NCBI RefSeq assembly: GCF_016031625.1 | Contig: NZ_JACCHP010000015.1 | Coordinates: forward strand, 69,501 to 133,500 | DNA from: Bradyrhizobium agreste | Lineage (GTDB): Bacteria > Pseudomonadota > Alphaproteobacteria > Rhizobiales > Xanthobacteraceae | DNA length: 64,000 nucleotides | Direction of reading: 5' to 3' | In this document: piece after piece, positions 49,018 through 58,219 of the stretch | Numbering within the stretch: position 1 is the first letter of the stretch | Layout: the number at the start of each line of letters is the position of its first letter | Position numbers and translations under genes: made by a program | Notes under the pieces: generated by a model | The model's database searches: none | The model's input: only the letters and a program-made list of their open reading frames with translations | Told to the model about the DNA's origin: nothing

Positions 49018-50679
49018 ATGAAGAACAAGATCACCGGCCGCTCCGCCTTTCTCGCGCTGCTCAAGGACGAGGGCATCACGCATCTGTTCGGCAACCCTGG
49101 TACCACCGAGCTGCCGATCATGCATGCGCTGAAGGACCATCCCGATCTCACTTATGTCATGGCGATGCAGGAGAGCCTGGTGGTCGCGATCGCGGACGGC
49201 TACAGCCGCGCCTCGGGCAAGCTCGTCGCCTGCAACGTGCATGTCGCGCCCGGCCTCGGCAATGCCATGGGCTCGCTCTATAACGCCCAGTTCACGGGCA
49301 CGCCGATGATCCTGACCGCCGGTCAGCAGGAGCAGGGCCACGGCCTGATGGAGCCGGTGCTCTATGGTCCGCTGGTGCGCATGGCCGAGCCGCTGGTGAA
49401 ATGGGCCGTCGAGGTGACGCGGCTGGAGGACCTGCCGCGCATCGTGCGCCGCGCCGCGAAAGTTGCAACCACGCCGCCGACCGGGCCGGTGTTCATCTCG
49501 CTGCCTGGCGACATCCTCAACAGCGAAGCCGGCATCGATCTCGGCCGCTCCACCCGCATCGATGCGCGCACGAAACCATCGGACGAGGCGCTGAAGGCCT
49601 TTGCCGCACGCCTGCTCAAGGCCGAGCGTCCCGTGATCGTCACCATGGACGAGGTGGTCAAGAGCGATGCGCTGAAGGAGGCCGCCGAACTGGCCGAGCT
49701 GCTCGGCGCTGCGGCCTATCAGTCTTCGACGCCGTATGGCTCGCACTTTCTGTCCGAGAGCCCGAGCTTCGTCGGCACGCTCGCGCGCGTGCAGAAGGCC
49801 GCCCGCGATACGCTCGCGCCTTACGATCTGCTGATCGCGCTCGGCGGCGATCCCTTGCGGATGTCGGTCTATAGCGAGGTCGACGCGCTGCCCGAGGGCC
49901 TCGGCATGGTGCAGATCGGCCTCGTCGATTGGGAGATCGCCAAGAACTATGGCGCCGAAATCGCGCTGAAGGCAGACTTGAAGGAAACGCTGCGCGCGCT
50001 GATCCCGGTGCTGAAGGAGATGGGCGGCGCGACCCTCGCAAGCCGCGCAAAGCAGCGTCTCGCCGAACTCGCGCCGAAGAACTGGACTGCACGCCGTGCC
50101 GCTTTGGTCGAACAGATCGGCAAGAGCGCGGGCCGTAGCCCCATCGATCCCGACTATCTGGTGCTGCAAATGGTCGAGGCGATGCCTGATAATGCCATTC
50201 TCGTCGATGAAGGCCTCACCTCCAGCCGGCAGGTCACGGCGCTGTGGCCGCATCGCGATCGCTACGGCTATCACGGGCTCGCCTCCGGCGGCATCGGCTG
50301 GGGCCTGCCGGCCTCGGTCGGGGCGAGCATTGCCAATCCGGATCGCCCCGTGGTGTGCTTCTCCGGCGATGGCAGCGCGATGTATTCGATCCAGTCGCTG
50401 TGGACGGCGGCGCATCACAAGCTGCCGCTCAACGTCGTCATCGCCAACAATGGCGGCTATCGCATCATCAAGCAGCGGCTGCTCGCCTTCCACGGCGATG
50501 ACAATTACGTCGGCATGGATTTCGCCGATCCGCCCGTGGATTTCGCCGGCCTCGCCAAGGCGCTCGGCTGTGAGGCGATCAAGGTCAGCGATCCCCGCGA
50601 ACTGAAGGCGACGCTGGCGTCGGCGTTCAACCGGCCGGGGACGAAGTTGATCGAGGTGATGGTGGACGGGAAGGTTTGA
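49018..50679 (+). CDS. thiamine-diphosphate enzyme, benzoylformate decarboxylase-like
   Basis: This 553-aa ThDP enzyme has GNPGTTELPIM at its N-terminus, catalytic Glu in AMQESLVVAIADGYSRAS and the ThDP/Mg motif FSGDGSAMYSIQSLWTAAHHKLPLNVVIANN (GDGS...NN). GNPG(T/S)xELP is typical of benzoylformate decarboxylase and its relatives rather than acetolactate synthase. It would decarboxylate an aryl-2-keto acid to an aldehyde, which the dehydrogenase nearby could oxidise. GGAGG precedes the ATG at 49018. Confidence 0.86.
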   Translation: MKNKITGRSAFLALLKDEGITHLFGNPGTTELPIMHALKDHPDLTYVMAMQESLVVAIADGYSRASGKLVACNVHVAPGLGNAMGSLYNAQFTGTPMILTAGQQEQGHGLMEPVLYGPLVRMAEPLVKWAVEVTRLEDLPRIVRRAAKVATTPPTGPVFISLPGDILNSEAGIDLGRSTRIDARTKPSDEALKAFAARLLKAERPVIVTMDEVVKSDALKEAAELAELLGAAAYQSSTPYGSHFLSESPSFVGTLARVQKAARDTLAPYDLLIALGGDPLRMSVYSEVDALPEGLGMVQIGLVDWEIAKNYGAEIALKADLKETLRALIPVLKEMGGATLASRAKQRLAELAPKNWTARRAALVEQIGKSAGRSPIDPDYLVLQMVEAMPDNAILVDEGLTSSRQVTALWPHRDRYGYHGLASGGIGWGLPASVGASIANPDRPVVCFSGDGSAMYSIQSLWTAAHHKLPLNVVIANNGGYRIIKQRLLAFHGDDNYVGMDFADPPVDFAGLAKALGCEAIKVSDPRELKATLASAFNRPGTKLIEVMVDGKV

Positions 50680-50697
50680 GGCAGGACGCCTCAACCC

Positions 50698-50781
50698 TCA
50701 TTGCGAGGAGCGCAGCGACGAAGCAATCCAGGCTGTGTCCGCGGAGGGATTCTGGATTGCTTCGCTTCGCTCGCAATGACG
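50698..50781. repeat. intergenic palindromic repeat, 'CATTGCGAGGAGCG' class
   Basis: TCATTGCGAGGAGCG at the left and GCTCGCAATGACG at the right form outer arms. GAAGCAATCCAG and CTGGATTGCTTC form the inner pair. It lies between the convergent ThDP enzyme and monooxygenase genes. Confidence 0.75.
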
Positions 50782-50794
50782 AGGAGGCGGCAAC

Positions 50795-52174
50795 CTACCC
50801 CTTTCTTCCCACCCGATACCCCGCTGCCGGATGGGGCGCGTCGAGCCTCGCACGCCCGCCGCCGAACAGCTTCTCCCGCAGCGTCCCCTTCGCATACTCT
50901 TTCTTGTACCGTCCCCGTCGCGTCAGCTCCGGCACCAGCATGTCGGCGATGTCCTCGAAGTCGCCGGGCGAGATCGCGAACGCGACGTTGAGGCCGTCGA
51001 CATCCGTCGTCTCGAACCATTGCTCGATCTTGTCAGCGACCATCTCGGGCGTGCCGACCACGACCGGGCCGGCGCCGCCGATGCCGACATGCTCGATGAC
51101 GTCACGCACGGTCCAGACACGGTCAGGATCGGCGCGGGTGACGTTGTCCATCGCGCTGCGGCCGGCATCGTTCTGGACGTGGCGCACCTGCTGGTCGAGG
51201 TCGTAGCCGGAGAAGTCGACGCCGGTCCATCCCGACATCAGCGCCAGCGCGCCTTCGGGGCTGATGTGGCGGCGGTAGTCGGCATATTTGTCTTTCGCCT
51301 CGGATTCTGTCCGTCCGAGGATGATCGTCATCATCGAGAACATCAGGATCTCGGCCGGGTTGCGGCCCAGTGCAGCCGCCTGCTGCCGGATCGCGGAGAC
51401 GCGCGGCGCGATCACCTTGGCCGACGGCCCCGACATGAACACGCACTCGGCATGCTTGGCCGCGAATTGCCGGCCCCTCGGCGAGGTGCCGGCCTGGTAC
51501 AGCACCGGCGTGCGCTGAGGCGATGGCTCGCTGAGATGAATAGTGTTGTTGATGCGAAAATTTGCGCCCTCATGATTGACGCGATGAACTTTTGCCGGGT
51601 CGGTGAAGATGCCGCGCTTGCGGTCGCGCAGCACGGCATCGTCCTCCCAGCTGCCTTCCCAGAGCTTGTAGACGACCTCCATATATTCGTCGGCGATGTC
51701 GTAGCGGTCGTCATGCCCGGTCTGCTTGTCCTTGCCGGCACCGCGCGCGGCGCTGTCGAGATAGCCGGTGACGACATTCCAGCCGATCCGCCCTTCGGTG
51801 AGATGGTCCAGCGTCGACATTCGTCGTGCGAACGGGTAGGGCGGCTCGAACGACAGATTGCTGGTGACGCCGAAGCCGAGATTTTGCGTCACCGCCGCCA
51901 TCGCCGATAGCAGCAGTAGCGGCTCGTTCGACGGCGTTTGCGCCGCATTGCGCAATGCTGCGTCAGGGCTGTTGCCATAGACGTCATACACGCCGAGCAC
52001 GTCGGCCAGGAACAGCCCGTCGAAGCGGCCGCGCTCCAGCGTCTTGGCAAGATCGATCCAGTAGGGCAGGCGGTTATATTCGGCGGTGCGGTCGCGCGGA
52101 TGAGTCCACAGGCCCGGTGACTGGTGTGCGACGCAATTCATCGCAAAGGCGTTGAGCCTGATCTCTTTGGCCAT
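50795..52174 (-). CDS. LLM class flavin-dependent monooxygenase, NtaA/SnaA/DszA family
   Basis: This 459-aa protein belongs to the long subgroup of bacterial luciferase-like enzymes. It has WTHPRDR near the N-terminus, FEPPYPFARRMSTLDHLTEGRIGWNVVTGYLDSAARG, and PVLYQAGTSPRGRQFAAKHAE. It uses FMNH2 from a partner reductase to oxygenate chelators, sulfones or other substrates. The reductase gene is not in the window. The start at 52174 is the Met before AKEIRLNAFAMN. Confidence 0.87.
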   Translation of the reverse strand: MAKEIRLNAFAMNCVAHQSPGLWTHPRDRTAEYNRLPYWIDLAKTLERGRFDGLFLADVLGVYDVYGNSPDAALRNAAQTPSNEPLLLLSAMAAVTQNLGFGVTSNLSFEPPYPFARRMSTLDHLTEGRIGWNVVTGYLDSAARGAGKDKQTGHDDRYDIADEYMEVVYKLWEGSWEDDAVLRDRKRGIFTDPAKVHRVNHEGANFRINNTIHLSEPSPQRTPVLYQAGTSPRGRQFAAKHAECVFMSGPSAKVIAPRVSAIRQQAAALGRNPAEILMFSMMTIILGRTESEAKDKYADYRRHISPEGALALMSGWTGVDFSGYDLDQQVRHVQNDAGRSAMDNVTRADPDRVWTVRDVIEHVGIGGAGPVVVGTPEMVADKIEQWFETTDVDGLNVAFAISPGDFEDIADMLVPELTRRGRYKKEYAKGTLREKLFGGGRARLDAPHPAAGYRVGRKG

Positions 52175-52436
52175 GCTGGTCCCTCGGCGCCCTGTACTGA
52201 GCGCTCTTCGAATGATAGATGTGCGCCCCAACTTGGCGAACTTCTTGCATATCGCTTGCGCTTGGCAAGGCCAAAGTCAGCGTCACAGCTGCGCTTGGCA
52301 GGCCGATCTCAACGAAGCAAGAGCGAAATCCAAGAGAACTACAAGAGAAGTACAAGAACTATCCAAGTCCCCGCCACTTTCGAAGGCCAACCCGCCTCGG
52401 GTAAGGTCCTTCGTCTCACAATCTCGAAAAGCAAGT
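52175..52436. other. 262-bp divergent promoter region with short imperfect repeats
   Basis: The region has no supported gene. At 52325-52375 the motif CCAAGAGAACTA/CAAGAGAAGTA/CAAGAACTA repeats three times with a spacing of about 11-12 bp. GCGCTTGGCAAGGCC and GCGCTTGGCAGGCC form another direct repeat at 52258 and 52287. One of them may be a regulatory site for the divergent genes. Confidence 0.35.
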
Positions 52437-53834
52437 ATGACCAGAGCCGACGCCATCGCCCGCGCCCGTGAGGATTTCAACTCCGGCGCGTTCCTCGCTG
52501 AACTCGACCGCCGCGTCGCGTACAAGACCGAGAGCCAGAATCCGAAGCGCGGCCCCGAGTTGCGTGCCTATCTGGAACAGGAGATGCAGCCGGCTTTCGC
52601 CGCGCTCGATTTTTCCAGCCGCATCGTCGAATCCCCGAGCGGCAAGGCGCCGTTCCTGTTCGCCGAGCATTACGAGAGCGCGTCCGCGCCGACCGTGCTG
52701 GTCTACGGCCATGGTGACGTCGTCGACGGCATGGAAGGCGAGTGGCGGGACGGCCGCGATCCCTGGCGCACCACCGTAGCAGGGGCGCGCCTCTACGGCC
52801 GCGGCACCGCCGACAACAAGGGCCAGCACAGCATCAACATGGCGGCACTCCGCGCCGTGCGCGAGGCCCGCGGCGGCAAGCTCGGCTTCAATGCCAAGTT
52901 CATCATCGAGATGGGCGAGGAGATCGGCTCGCCCGATCTCGGCAAGGTCTGCGACCTCCATCGCGACGCGCTGAAGGCCGACCTGTTCATGGCTTCCGAC
53001 GGGCCGCGCCTCTCGGCCGATCGGCCGACGCTCTTTCTCGGCTGCCGGGGTGGCATCCGCATCCATCTCGACGTGAACTTGCGCGACGGCGGTCACCATT
53101 CCGGCAATTGGGGCGGCGTGCTCGCCAACCCCGCGACCATCCTGGTCAACGCGATCTCCACCCTGGTTGACGCCCATGGGCGTCTGCAGCTGGAGGCCTT
53201 GAAGCCGCCGCGGCTGACCAACCAGATCCGCTCCTATCTCGCCGACGTCGAGGTGGTGCCGACCGCGGACGAGCCGGCGCTTGCCGAAAACTGGGGCGAG
53301 GAGGGCCTTTCGGCCGCTGAACGTCTCTACGCCTGGAACACACTGGAAGTGCTGGCGATGTCCTCGGGCAATATCGAGAAGCCGGCCAACGCGATTCCGG
53401 GCCACGCCAATGCGGTGCTGCAACTGCGTTTCGTGGTCGGGACGAAGGTTGAGGGGCTGATCGACGCTGTCCGCGCGCATCTGGTCGGACGCGGTTTTCC
53501 GATGGTCGAGGTGCGCGCCGCGCAGAGTTTTGCTGCATCGCGCACCGATTTCGACAGCCCCTGGATTAAATGGGCGGCGGATTCGGTGAAGGAGACCACC
53601 GGCAAGGCGCCGGCCGTGCTGCCGAATTTCGGCGGCTCGCTGCCCAATGACGTGTTCTCCGAGATCCTCGGTCTGCCGACGATCTGGGTGCCGCACTCCT
53701 ATCCCGGCTGCTCCCAGCATGCGCCCAATGAGCACATCCTGCTGCCATTGACCGAAGAGGCCTTGACGGTGATGGCCGGGCTGTTCTGGGATCTCGGCGA
53801 GTTGCCAAAACCACTGACAGGCCCGTTAACCTGA
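52437..53834 (+). CDS. M20 family metallopeptidase
   Basis: This 465-aa protein has the M20 zinc-site pattern: YGHGDVVDG (first His/Asp), GRGTADNKGQ, then IIEMGEEIGSPD (catalytic Glu pair), and the C-terminal His in SQHAPNEHILLPL. A dimerisation-type insert lies in the middle. M20 enzymes remove terminal amino acids or N-acyl groups. The start at 52437 (MTRADAIARARED) is preferred; the frame opens earlier. It is divergent from the flavin monooxygenase. Confidence 0.87.
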   Translation: MTRADAIARAREDFNSGAFLAELDRRVAYKTESQNPKRGPELRAYLEQEMQPAFAALDFSSRIVESPSGKAPFLFAEHYESASAPTVLVYGHGDVVDGMEGEWRDGRDPWRTTVAGARLYGRGTADNKGQHSINMAALRAVREARGGKLGFNAKFIIEMGEEIGSPDLGKVCDLHRDALKADLFMASDGPRLSADRPTLFLGCRGGIRIHLDVNLRDGGHHSGNWGGVLANPATILVNAISTLVDAHGRLQLEALKPPRLTNQIRSYLADVEVVPTADEPALAENWGEEGLSAAERLYAWNTLEVLAMSSGNIEKPANAIPGHANAVLQLRFVVGTKVEGLIDAVRAHLVGRGFPMVEVRAAQSFAASRTDFDSPWIKWAADSVKETTGKAPAVLPNFGGSLPNDVFSEILGLPTIWVPHSYPGCSQHAPNEHILLPLTEEALTVMAGLFWDLGELPKPLTGPLT

Positions 53835-53920
53835 GCCCTTGATCCAGCCGAAAGTTACATTCTAATCCGGCTCGATTTGTGCTTGCATCCGGGCCGCATC
53901 ATCCGAAAGGGGAAGAAAAA

Positions 53921-54832
53921 GTGAAACATTTCCGTCACATCGGGCTCGCGCTCGCCGCGACCTTCGTCGTCAGCCAGGCCGGGGCCCAGGAGCTGACCGG
54001 CACGCTGAAGAACATCAAGGACACCGGCGCGATCACGCTCGGCTTCCGCGACTCCTCGATCCCGTTCTCCTACCTCGACGACAACCAGAAGCCCGTCGGG
54101 TTCGCGATGGACATCTGCTACAAGATCGTCGACGCCGTGAAGAAGGAGCTCAAGCTCGACAAGCTCGAGGTCAAGCTCAACCCGGTGACCTCGGCGACCC
54201 GTATCCCGCTGATGGCCAACGGCACCATCGACCTCGAATGCGGCTCGACCACCAACAATGCCGAGCGCCAGAAGCAGGTCGCCTTCACCAACACCCACTT
54301 CCTGACCGCGAGCCGCTACGTCTTCAAGAAATCGAGCGGCCTGAAGTCCATCGAGGACCTCAAGGGCAAGACCGTGGTCTCGACCGCCGGCACCACCAAC
54401 ATCAAGCAGCTCACCGAAGCCAACGTCGCCAAGGGCCTCGGCGCCAACATCATCCCGGCCAAGGATCACGCCGAAGCCTTCCTGATGGTCGAGACCGACC
54501 GCGCGGTCGCCTTCGTGATGGACGACATCCTGCTGGCGAGCCTCGTCGCCGGCTCGAAGAACCCGGACGACTACGCCATCTCCAAGGACGCGTTCTCCAA
54601 GCCCGAGCCCTACGGCATCATGCTGCGCAAGGATGACCCTGCCTTCAAGAAGGTGGTCGATGCTGCGACCGCCGCGCTCTATACTTCGGGCGAGGCCGAG
54701 AAGATCTACAACAAGTGGTTCACCCAGAAGATCCCGCCGAAGGGCCTGAACCTCAACACGCCGATCTCGGCCGAGCTGAAGAACGAGTTCGCCAAGCCGA
54801 CGGACTCGCCGAACCCGGACGACTACAAGTAA
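53921..54832 (+). CDS. gltI: glutamate/aspartate-type ABC transporter substrate-binding protein
   Basis: This 303-aa protein starts with GTG at 53921 preceded by AAAGGGGAAG. It has a signal peptide (VKHFRHIGLALAATFVVSQAGA) and the type II binding fold: SIPFSYLDDNQKPVGFAMDICYKIV, GSTTNNAERQKQVAFTNTHF and SRYVFKKSSG. The pattern matches GltI/AatJ proteins that bind glutamate and aspartate. It is the first gene of the gltIJKL-type operon, and a strong hairpin follows it. Confidence 0.88.
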   Translation: MKHFRHIGLALAATFVVSQAGAQELTGTLKNIKDTGAITLGFRDSSIPFSYLDDNQKPVGFAMDICYKIVDAVKKELKLDKLEVKLNPVTSATRIPLMANGTIDLECGSTTNNAERQKQVAFTNTHFLTASRYVFKKSSGLKSIEDLKGKTVVSTAGTTNIKQLTEANVAKGLGANIIPAKDHAEAFLMVETDRAVAFVMDDILLASLVAGSKNPDDYAISKDAFSKPEPYGIMLRKDDPAFKKVVDAATAALYTSGEAEKIYNKWFTQKIPPKGLNLNTPISAELKNEFAKPTDSPNPDDYK

Positions 54833-54861
54833 GGTAAAACCCCGATCTTTCGATCGGGACC

Positions 54862-54898
54862 ATGTCCGGCCACTCTTGACACAGGGGTGGCCGGACAT
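54862..54898 (+). terminator. strong hairpin between gltI and gltJ genes (attenuating terminator)
   Basis: ATGTCCGGCCAC (54862-54873) pairs with GTGGCCGGACAT (54887-54898) over a 13-nt loop. A second hairpin, CCCGATC-TTTC-GATCGGG, precedes it at 54841-54858. Only TTGC follows, so it probably shortens or stabilises the mRNA to raise the binding protein over the permeases. Confidence 0.6.
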
Positions 54899-54949
54899 TT
54901 GCATAGGCGCTCAGGACATCCATGACTGGCGCGTTCGCGCGGGGGACAC

Positions 54950-55681
54950 GTGAACTACAACTGGAACTGGGGAATCTTCTTCCAGCCGAACCCGATGGGG
55001 ACCGGCACCTATCTCGACATGCTGCTGTCGGGGCTGGCGCTGACCCTCAAGACCGCGGCGCTGGCCTGGGTGATCGCGCTGATCACAGGCTCGATCGTCG
55101 GGGTGATGCGCACGCTGCCGTCGAAGGGCGCCAATTGGTTCGGCTTCGCTTACGTCGAATTCTTCCGCAACATGCCGCTGCTGGTGCAGCTGTTCCTGTG
55201 GTTCTTCGTGCTACCGGAGATCCTGCCGAGAGCTGCGGGCCTGTGGCTGAAGCAATTGCCGAACGCGCCGTTCTGGACGGCTGCGATCGGCGTCGGCTTC
55301 TTCATGTCGGCGCGTGTGGCCGTGCAGCTGCAGGCCGGCATCTCCTCACTGCCGCGCGGGCAGAAGATGGCGGCGACGGCGCTCGGCCTGACCACCGTGC
55401 AGGGCTATCGCTACGTGCTGCTGCCGATGGCCTTCCGTATCATCCTGCCGCCGTTGACGTCTGAATTCCTCAACACCATCAAGAACACCGCGGTTGCCAT
55501 CACCATCGGCCTGCTCGAGCTGACCGGACAGGCGCGCTCGATGCAGGAATTCTCATTCCAGGTGTTCGAGGCCTTCACCGCCGCGACCATCCTCTATCTC
55601 CTCGTCAACGCCGTCGTCGTGACCGCGATGCGCTTCCTCGAGCGCTGGGTCGCGATCCCCGGCTACATCACGGGGAAATAA
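54950..55681 (+). CDS. gltJ: amino acid ABC transporter permease, GltJ-like
   Basis: This 243-aa permease (GTG start at 54950, then NYNWNWGIFFQP) has about five membrane segments and the EAA loop ATALGLTTVQGYRYVLLPMAFRIILPPLTSEFLN. The N-terminal NWNWGIFF matches GltJ proteins. It overlaps no gene but is 3 bp from the next permease, so it is the first half of the channel pair. Confidence 0.88.
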   Translation: MNYNWNWGIFFQPNPMGTGTYLDMLLSGLALTLKTAALAWVIALITGSIVGVMRTLPSKGANWFGFAYVEFFRNMPLLVQLFLWFFVLPEILPRAAGLWLKQLPNAPFWTAAIGVGFFMSARVAVQLQAGISSLPRGQKMAATALGLTTVQGYRYVLLPMAFRIILPPLTSEFLNTIKNTAVAITIGLLELTGQARSMQEFSFQVFEAFTAATILYLLVNAVVVTAMRFLERWVAIPGYITGK

Positions 55682-55684
55682 GCG

Positions 55685-56377
55685 ATGTTCGGCAATCTCG
55701 ATTTCGACGTCATCCGCCGCGCACTGCCTTATCTGTTCTACGAGGGCATGACGTTCACCCTGACGCTGACGGGCCTTGCAGCCCTCGGCGGGCTCATCTT
55801 CGGCACGGCGCTCGCCCTGATGCGCCTCTCCGGCCTCAAGCTGCTCGGCCGGATCGCCGGGGTCTATGTCGACTTCATGCGCTCGCTGCCGCTGGTGCTG
55901 GTCATCTTCTGGTTCTACTTCCTGGTGCCTTATATCGGGCAGTGGGTGACCGGCGCCGCGCGCCCGATCAGCGTCGGCGCCTTCGCATCCTCGCTGATTA
56001 CTTTCATCATGTTCGAGGCGGCGTATTTCTCCGAGATCATGCGCGCCGGCATCCAGTCGATCTCGCGCGGCCAGCCGGCCGCGGCCAGCGCGCTGGGGCT
56101 GACCTACGCGCAGACCATGCGCTACGTCGTGCTGCCGCAGGCCTTCCGCAACATGCTGCCGGTGCTGATCACGCAGACCATCGTGCTGTTCCAGGACACC
56201 TCGCTGGTCTACGTCCTCTCGATCACCGACTTCCTGGGCGCGGCGAGCAAGGTAGCGCAGCGCGACGGCCGCCTGGTCGAAATGTATCTGTTCGCTGCGA
56301 TCGTCTACTTCACCATTTCCTGTATCGCGTCCTACGGCGTCCGCCGCCTGCAGGCGCGCATCGCCATCATTCGCTAG
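55685..56377 (+). CDS. gltK: amino acid ABC transporter permease, GltK-like
   Basis: This 230-aa permease has the pattern DFDVIRRALPYLFYEGMTFTLTLT at its N-terminus and the EAA loop SALGLTYAQTMRYVVLPQAFRNMLPVLITQTIV. It pairs with the GltJ-like permease. Starts 3 bp after it and precedes the ATPase gene by 12 bp. Confidence 0.88.
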   Translation: MFGNLDFDVIRRALPYLFYEGMTFTLTLTGLAALGGLIFGTALALMRLSGLKLLGRIAGVYVDFMRSLPLVLVIFWFYFLVPYIGQWVTGAARPISVGAFASSLITFIMFEAAYFSEIMRAGIQSISRGQPAAASALGLTYAQTMRYVVLPQAFRNMLPVLITQTIVLFQDTSLVYVLSITDFLGAASKVAQRDGRLVEMYLFAAIVYFTISCIASYGVRRLQARIAIIR

Positions 56378-56389
56378 AGCGTGTCGATC

Positions 56390-57121
56390 ATGATCGAAAT
56401 CAGCCATGTCAACAAATGGTACAGCCCCACCTTCCAGGTGCTGACCGACTGCACCACCAACGTCACCAAGGGCGAGGTGGTCGTGGTCTGCGGCCCCTCG
56501 GGCTCGGGCAAGTCGACGCTGATCAAATGCGTCAATGCGCTGGAGCCGTTCCAGAGCGGCGACATCCTGGTCGACGGCACCAAGGTCAACGATCCCAAGA
56601 CCGATCTGCCCAAGCTGCGCTCGCGCGTCGGCATGGTGTTCCAGCATTTCGAGCTGTTTCCGCACCTCAAGATCATCGACAATCTCTGCCTCGCGCAGGA
56701 GAAGGTGCTGGGCAGGGGGCATGACAAGGCGCAGACCAAGGGCATGCAGCTGCTCGAGCGCGTCGGCTTGAAGGAGCAGGCGCAGAAATTCCCGGCGCAG
56801 CTCTCCGGCGGCCAGCAGCAGCGCGTCGCCATTGCGCGCGCGCTCGCGATGGATCCGATCGTGATGCTGTTCGACGAGCCGACCTCCGCGCTCGATCCGG
56901 AAATGGTCAGCGAGGTGCTCGACGTCATGGTCGATCTCGCCCGCGAGGGGATGACCATGATGGTCGTGACCCACGAGATGGGTTTTGCCCGCAAGGTCGC
57001 CAACCGCGTGATCTTCATGGACCGCGGCGAGATCGTCGAGGACGCGGCGAAGGACGATTTCTTCGGCAAGCCCCGCAGCGACCGCGCGCAGAAGTTCTTG
57101 TCGAAGATTCTGTCGCACTAA
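56390..57121 (+). CDS. gltL: amino acid ABC transporter ATP-binding protein, GltL-like
   Basis: This 243-aa ATPase has Walker A GPSGSGKST, the Q-loop in VFQHFELFPH, signature LSGGQQQRV, Walker B MLFDEPTSALDPE and the His switch VVTHEMGFA. The high similarity of these motifs to polar amino acid transporters is clear. ATG 56390 is taken as start (MIEISHVNKWY); GTG 56381 (MSIMIEI) is possible. It completes the operon. Confidence 0.9.
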   Translation: MIEISHVNKWYSPTFQVLTDCTTNVTKGEVVVVCGPSGSGKSTLIKCVNALEPFQSGDILVDGTKVNDPKTDLPKLRSRVGMVFQHFELFPHLKIIDNLCLAQEKVLGRGHDKAQTKGMQLLERVGLKEQAQKFPAQLSGGQQQRVAIARALAMDPIVMLFDEPTSALDPEMVSEVLDVMVDLAREGMTMMVVTHEMGFARKVANRVIFMDRGEIVEDAAKDDFFGKPRSDRAQKFLSKILSH

Positions 57122-57127
57122 ACGGTC

Positions 57128-57233
57128 GTCATCCCGGGGCGCGCGCAGCGCGAACCCGGGATCCATCGGGCGACAGAACATGAGGCGTCATGGATTCCGG
57201 GCTCATTCGCTTCGCGAATGCCCCGGAATGACG
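57128..57233. repeat. intergenic palindromic repeat, 'CATTCCGGGGC' class
   Basis: GTCATCCCGGGGC at the left and GCCCCGGAATGACG at the right are the outer arms. CCCGGGATCCAT and ATGGATTCCGGG are the inner pair. It is a diverged relative of 48051-48182. Confidence 0.78.
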
Positions 57234-57310
57234 GATCGAGGGTTTATCGCCCTCGCCAAATCTCCTATACCGGGAACCGAATTCACTTTCCGTCCCTCAG
57301 GAGACCTGCC

Positions 57311-58171
57311 TTGGACTCGATCGCCTACGTCAACGGCTCATTCGTCCCGCTCTCGGAAGCGAAGATCTCGGTGCTCGATCGCGGCTTCCTGTTCGCCGAC
57401 GGCATCTACGAGGTCTCGGCCGTGCTCGACGGCAAGCTGGTCGACAATGCTTCGCATCTGGCGCGGCTGGAGCGGTCCGTCGGTGAGATCAGCTTGAGGC
57501 TGCCGGAGACCATCGAGCGTATCACCGAGCTGCAGAAGGAGCTGATCGCGCGCAACAAGCTCGTCAACGGCCTCGTCTATCTCCAGGTGACGCGCGGCGC
57601 CGACAAGGGGCGCGACTTCCCGTTCCCCAAGGCCGACGTCAAGTCGAGCCTGGTGATGTTCACGTCCGAGAAGGACATCATTAACGCCGCCGTGGCCAAG
57701 ACCGGCATCAATGTCATCACGGTGCCCGACATCCGCTGGGAACGCCGCGACATCAAGAGCGTGGCGCTGCTGGCGCAGGTGCTGGCGAAGCAGGCCGCGG
57801 CTGAAGCCGGCGCGGGCGAAGCCTGGATGCTGCAGGATGGATACGTCACCGAGGGCGGCTCGTCCTCGGCGTTCATCCTGACCAAGGACGACGTCATCGT
57901 CACCCGCAAGAACTCCAACGCGATCCTGCCCGGCTGCACCCGCAAGGCCGTGATCGCGCTTGCCGAGGAGCGCCAGCTTCGCGTCGAGGAGCGTTCCTTC
58001 ACCGTCGCCGAAGCGCTCGCTGCCAAGGAAGCCTTCATCACCAGCGCATCCTCCTTCGTGCAGCCGGTGGTCGCCATCGACGGCAAGACGATCGGCGACG
58101 GCAAGCCCGGCCCGATGGCGACGCGCCTTCGCGAGATCTATGTGGAGTTCGCCAAGGCGACGGCGGTCTGA
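57311..58171 (+). CDS. D-amino-acid transaminase (branched-chain aminotransferase fold IV)
   Basis: This 286-aa PLP enzyme has its catalytic Lys in ERRDIKSVALL (K149) and the E in EGGSSSAFIL. Start SIAYVNGSFVPLSEAKISVLDRGFLFADGIYEV is typical of D-alanine/D-amino acid transaminases. It interconverts D-alanine and D-glutamate, which links it to the adjacent glutamate/aspartate importer. There is no ATG; TTG at 57311 with CAGGAG at a normal distance is the likely start. Confidence 0.86.
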   Translation: MDSIAYVNGSFVPLSEAKISVLDRGFLFADGIYEVSAVLDGKLVDNASHLARLERSVGEISLRLPETIERITELQKELIARNKLVNGLVYLQVTRGADKGRDFPFPKADVKSSLVMFTSEKDIINAAVAKTGINVITVPDIRWERRDIKSVALLAQVLAKQAAAEAGAGEAWMLQDGYVTEGGSSSAFILTKDDVIVTRKNSNAILPGCTRKAVIALAEERQLRVEERSFTVAEALAAKEAFITSASSFVQPVVAIDGKTIGDGKPGPMATRLREIYVEFAKATAV

Positions 58172-58219
58172 GAAGCTTTGCGAGTCGGACGTACTTTTCG
58201 CTTCTCCACGTATTGCCCT

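Noticed and set aside
48853..50694. 613-codon minus-strand open frame
   Set aside because: Antisense to the ThDP enzyme, which has clear catalytic motifs. It is composed of His/Arg/Gln-rich sequence with no recognised domain.
55553..57181. 542-codon minus-strand open frame
   Set aside because: Antisense to the GltK/GltL genes and read-through of their opposite strand; low-complexity Asp/His/Arg sequence.
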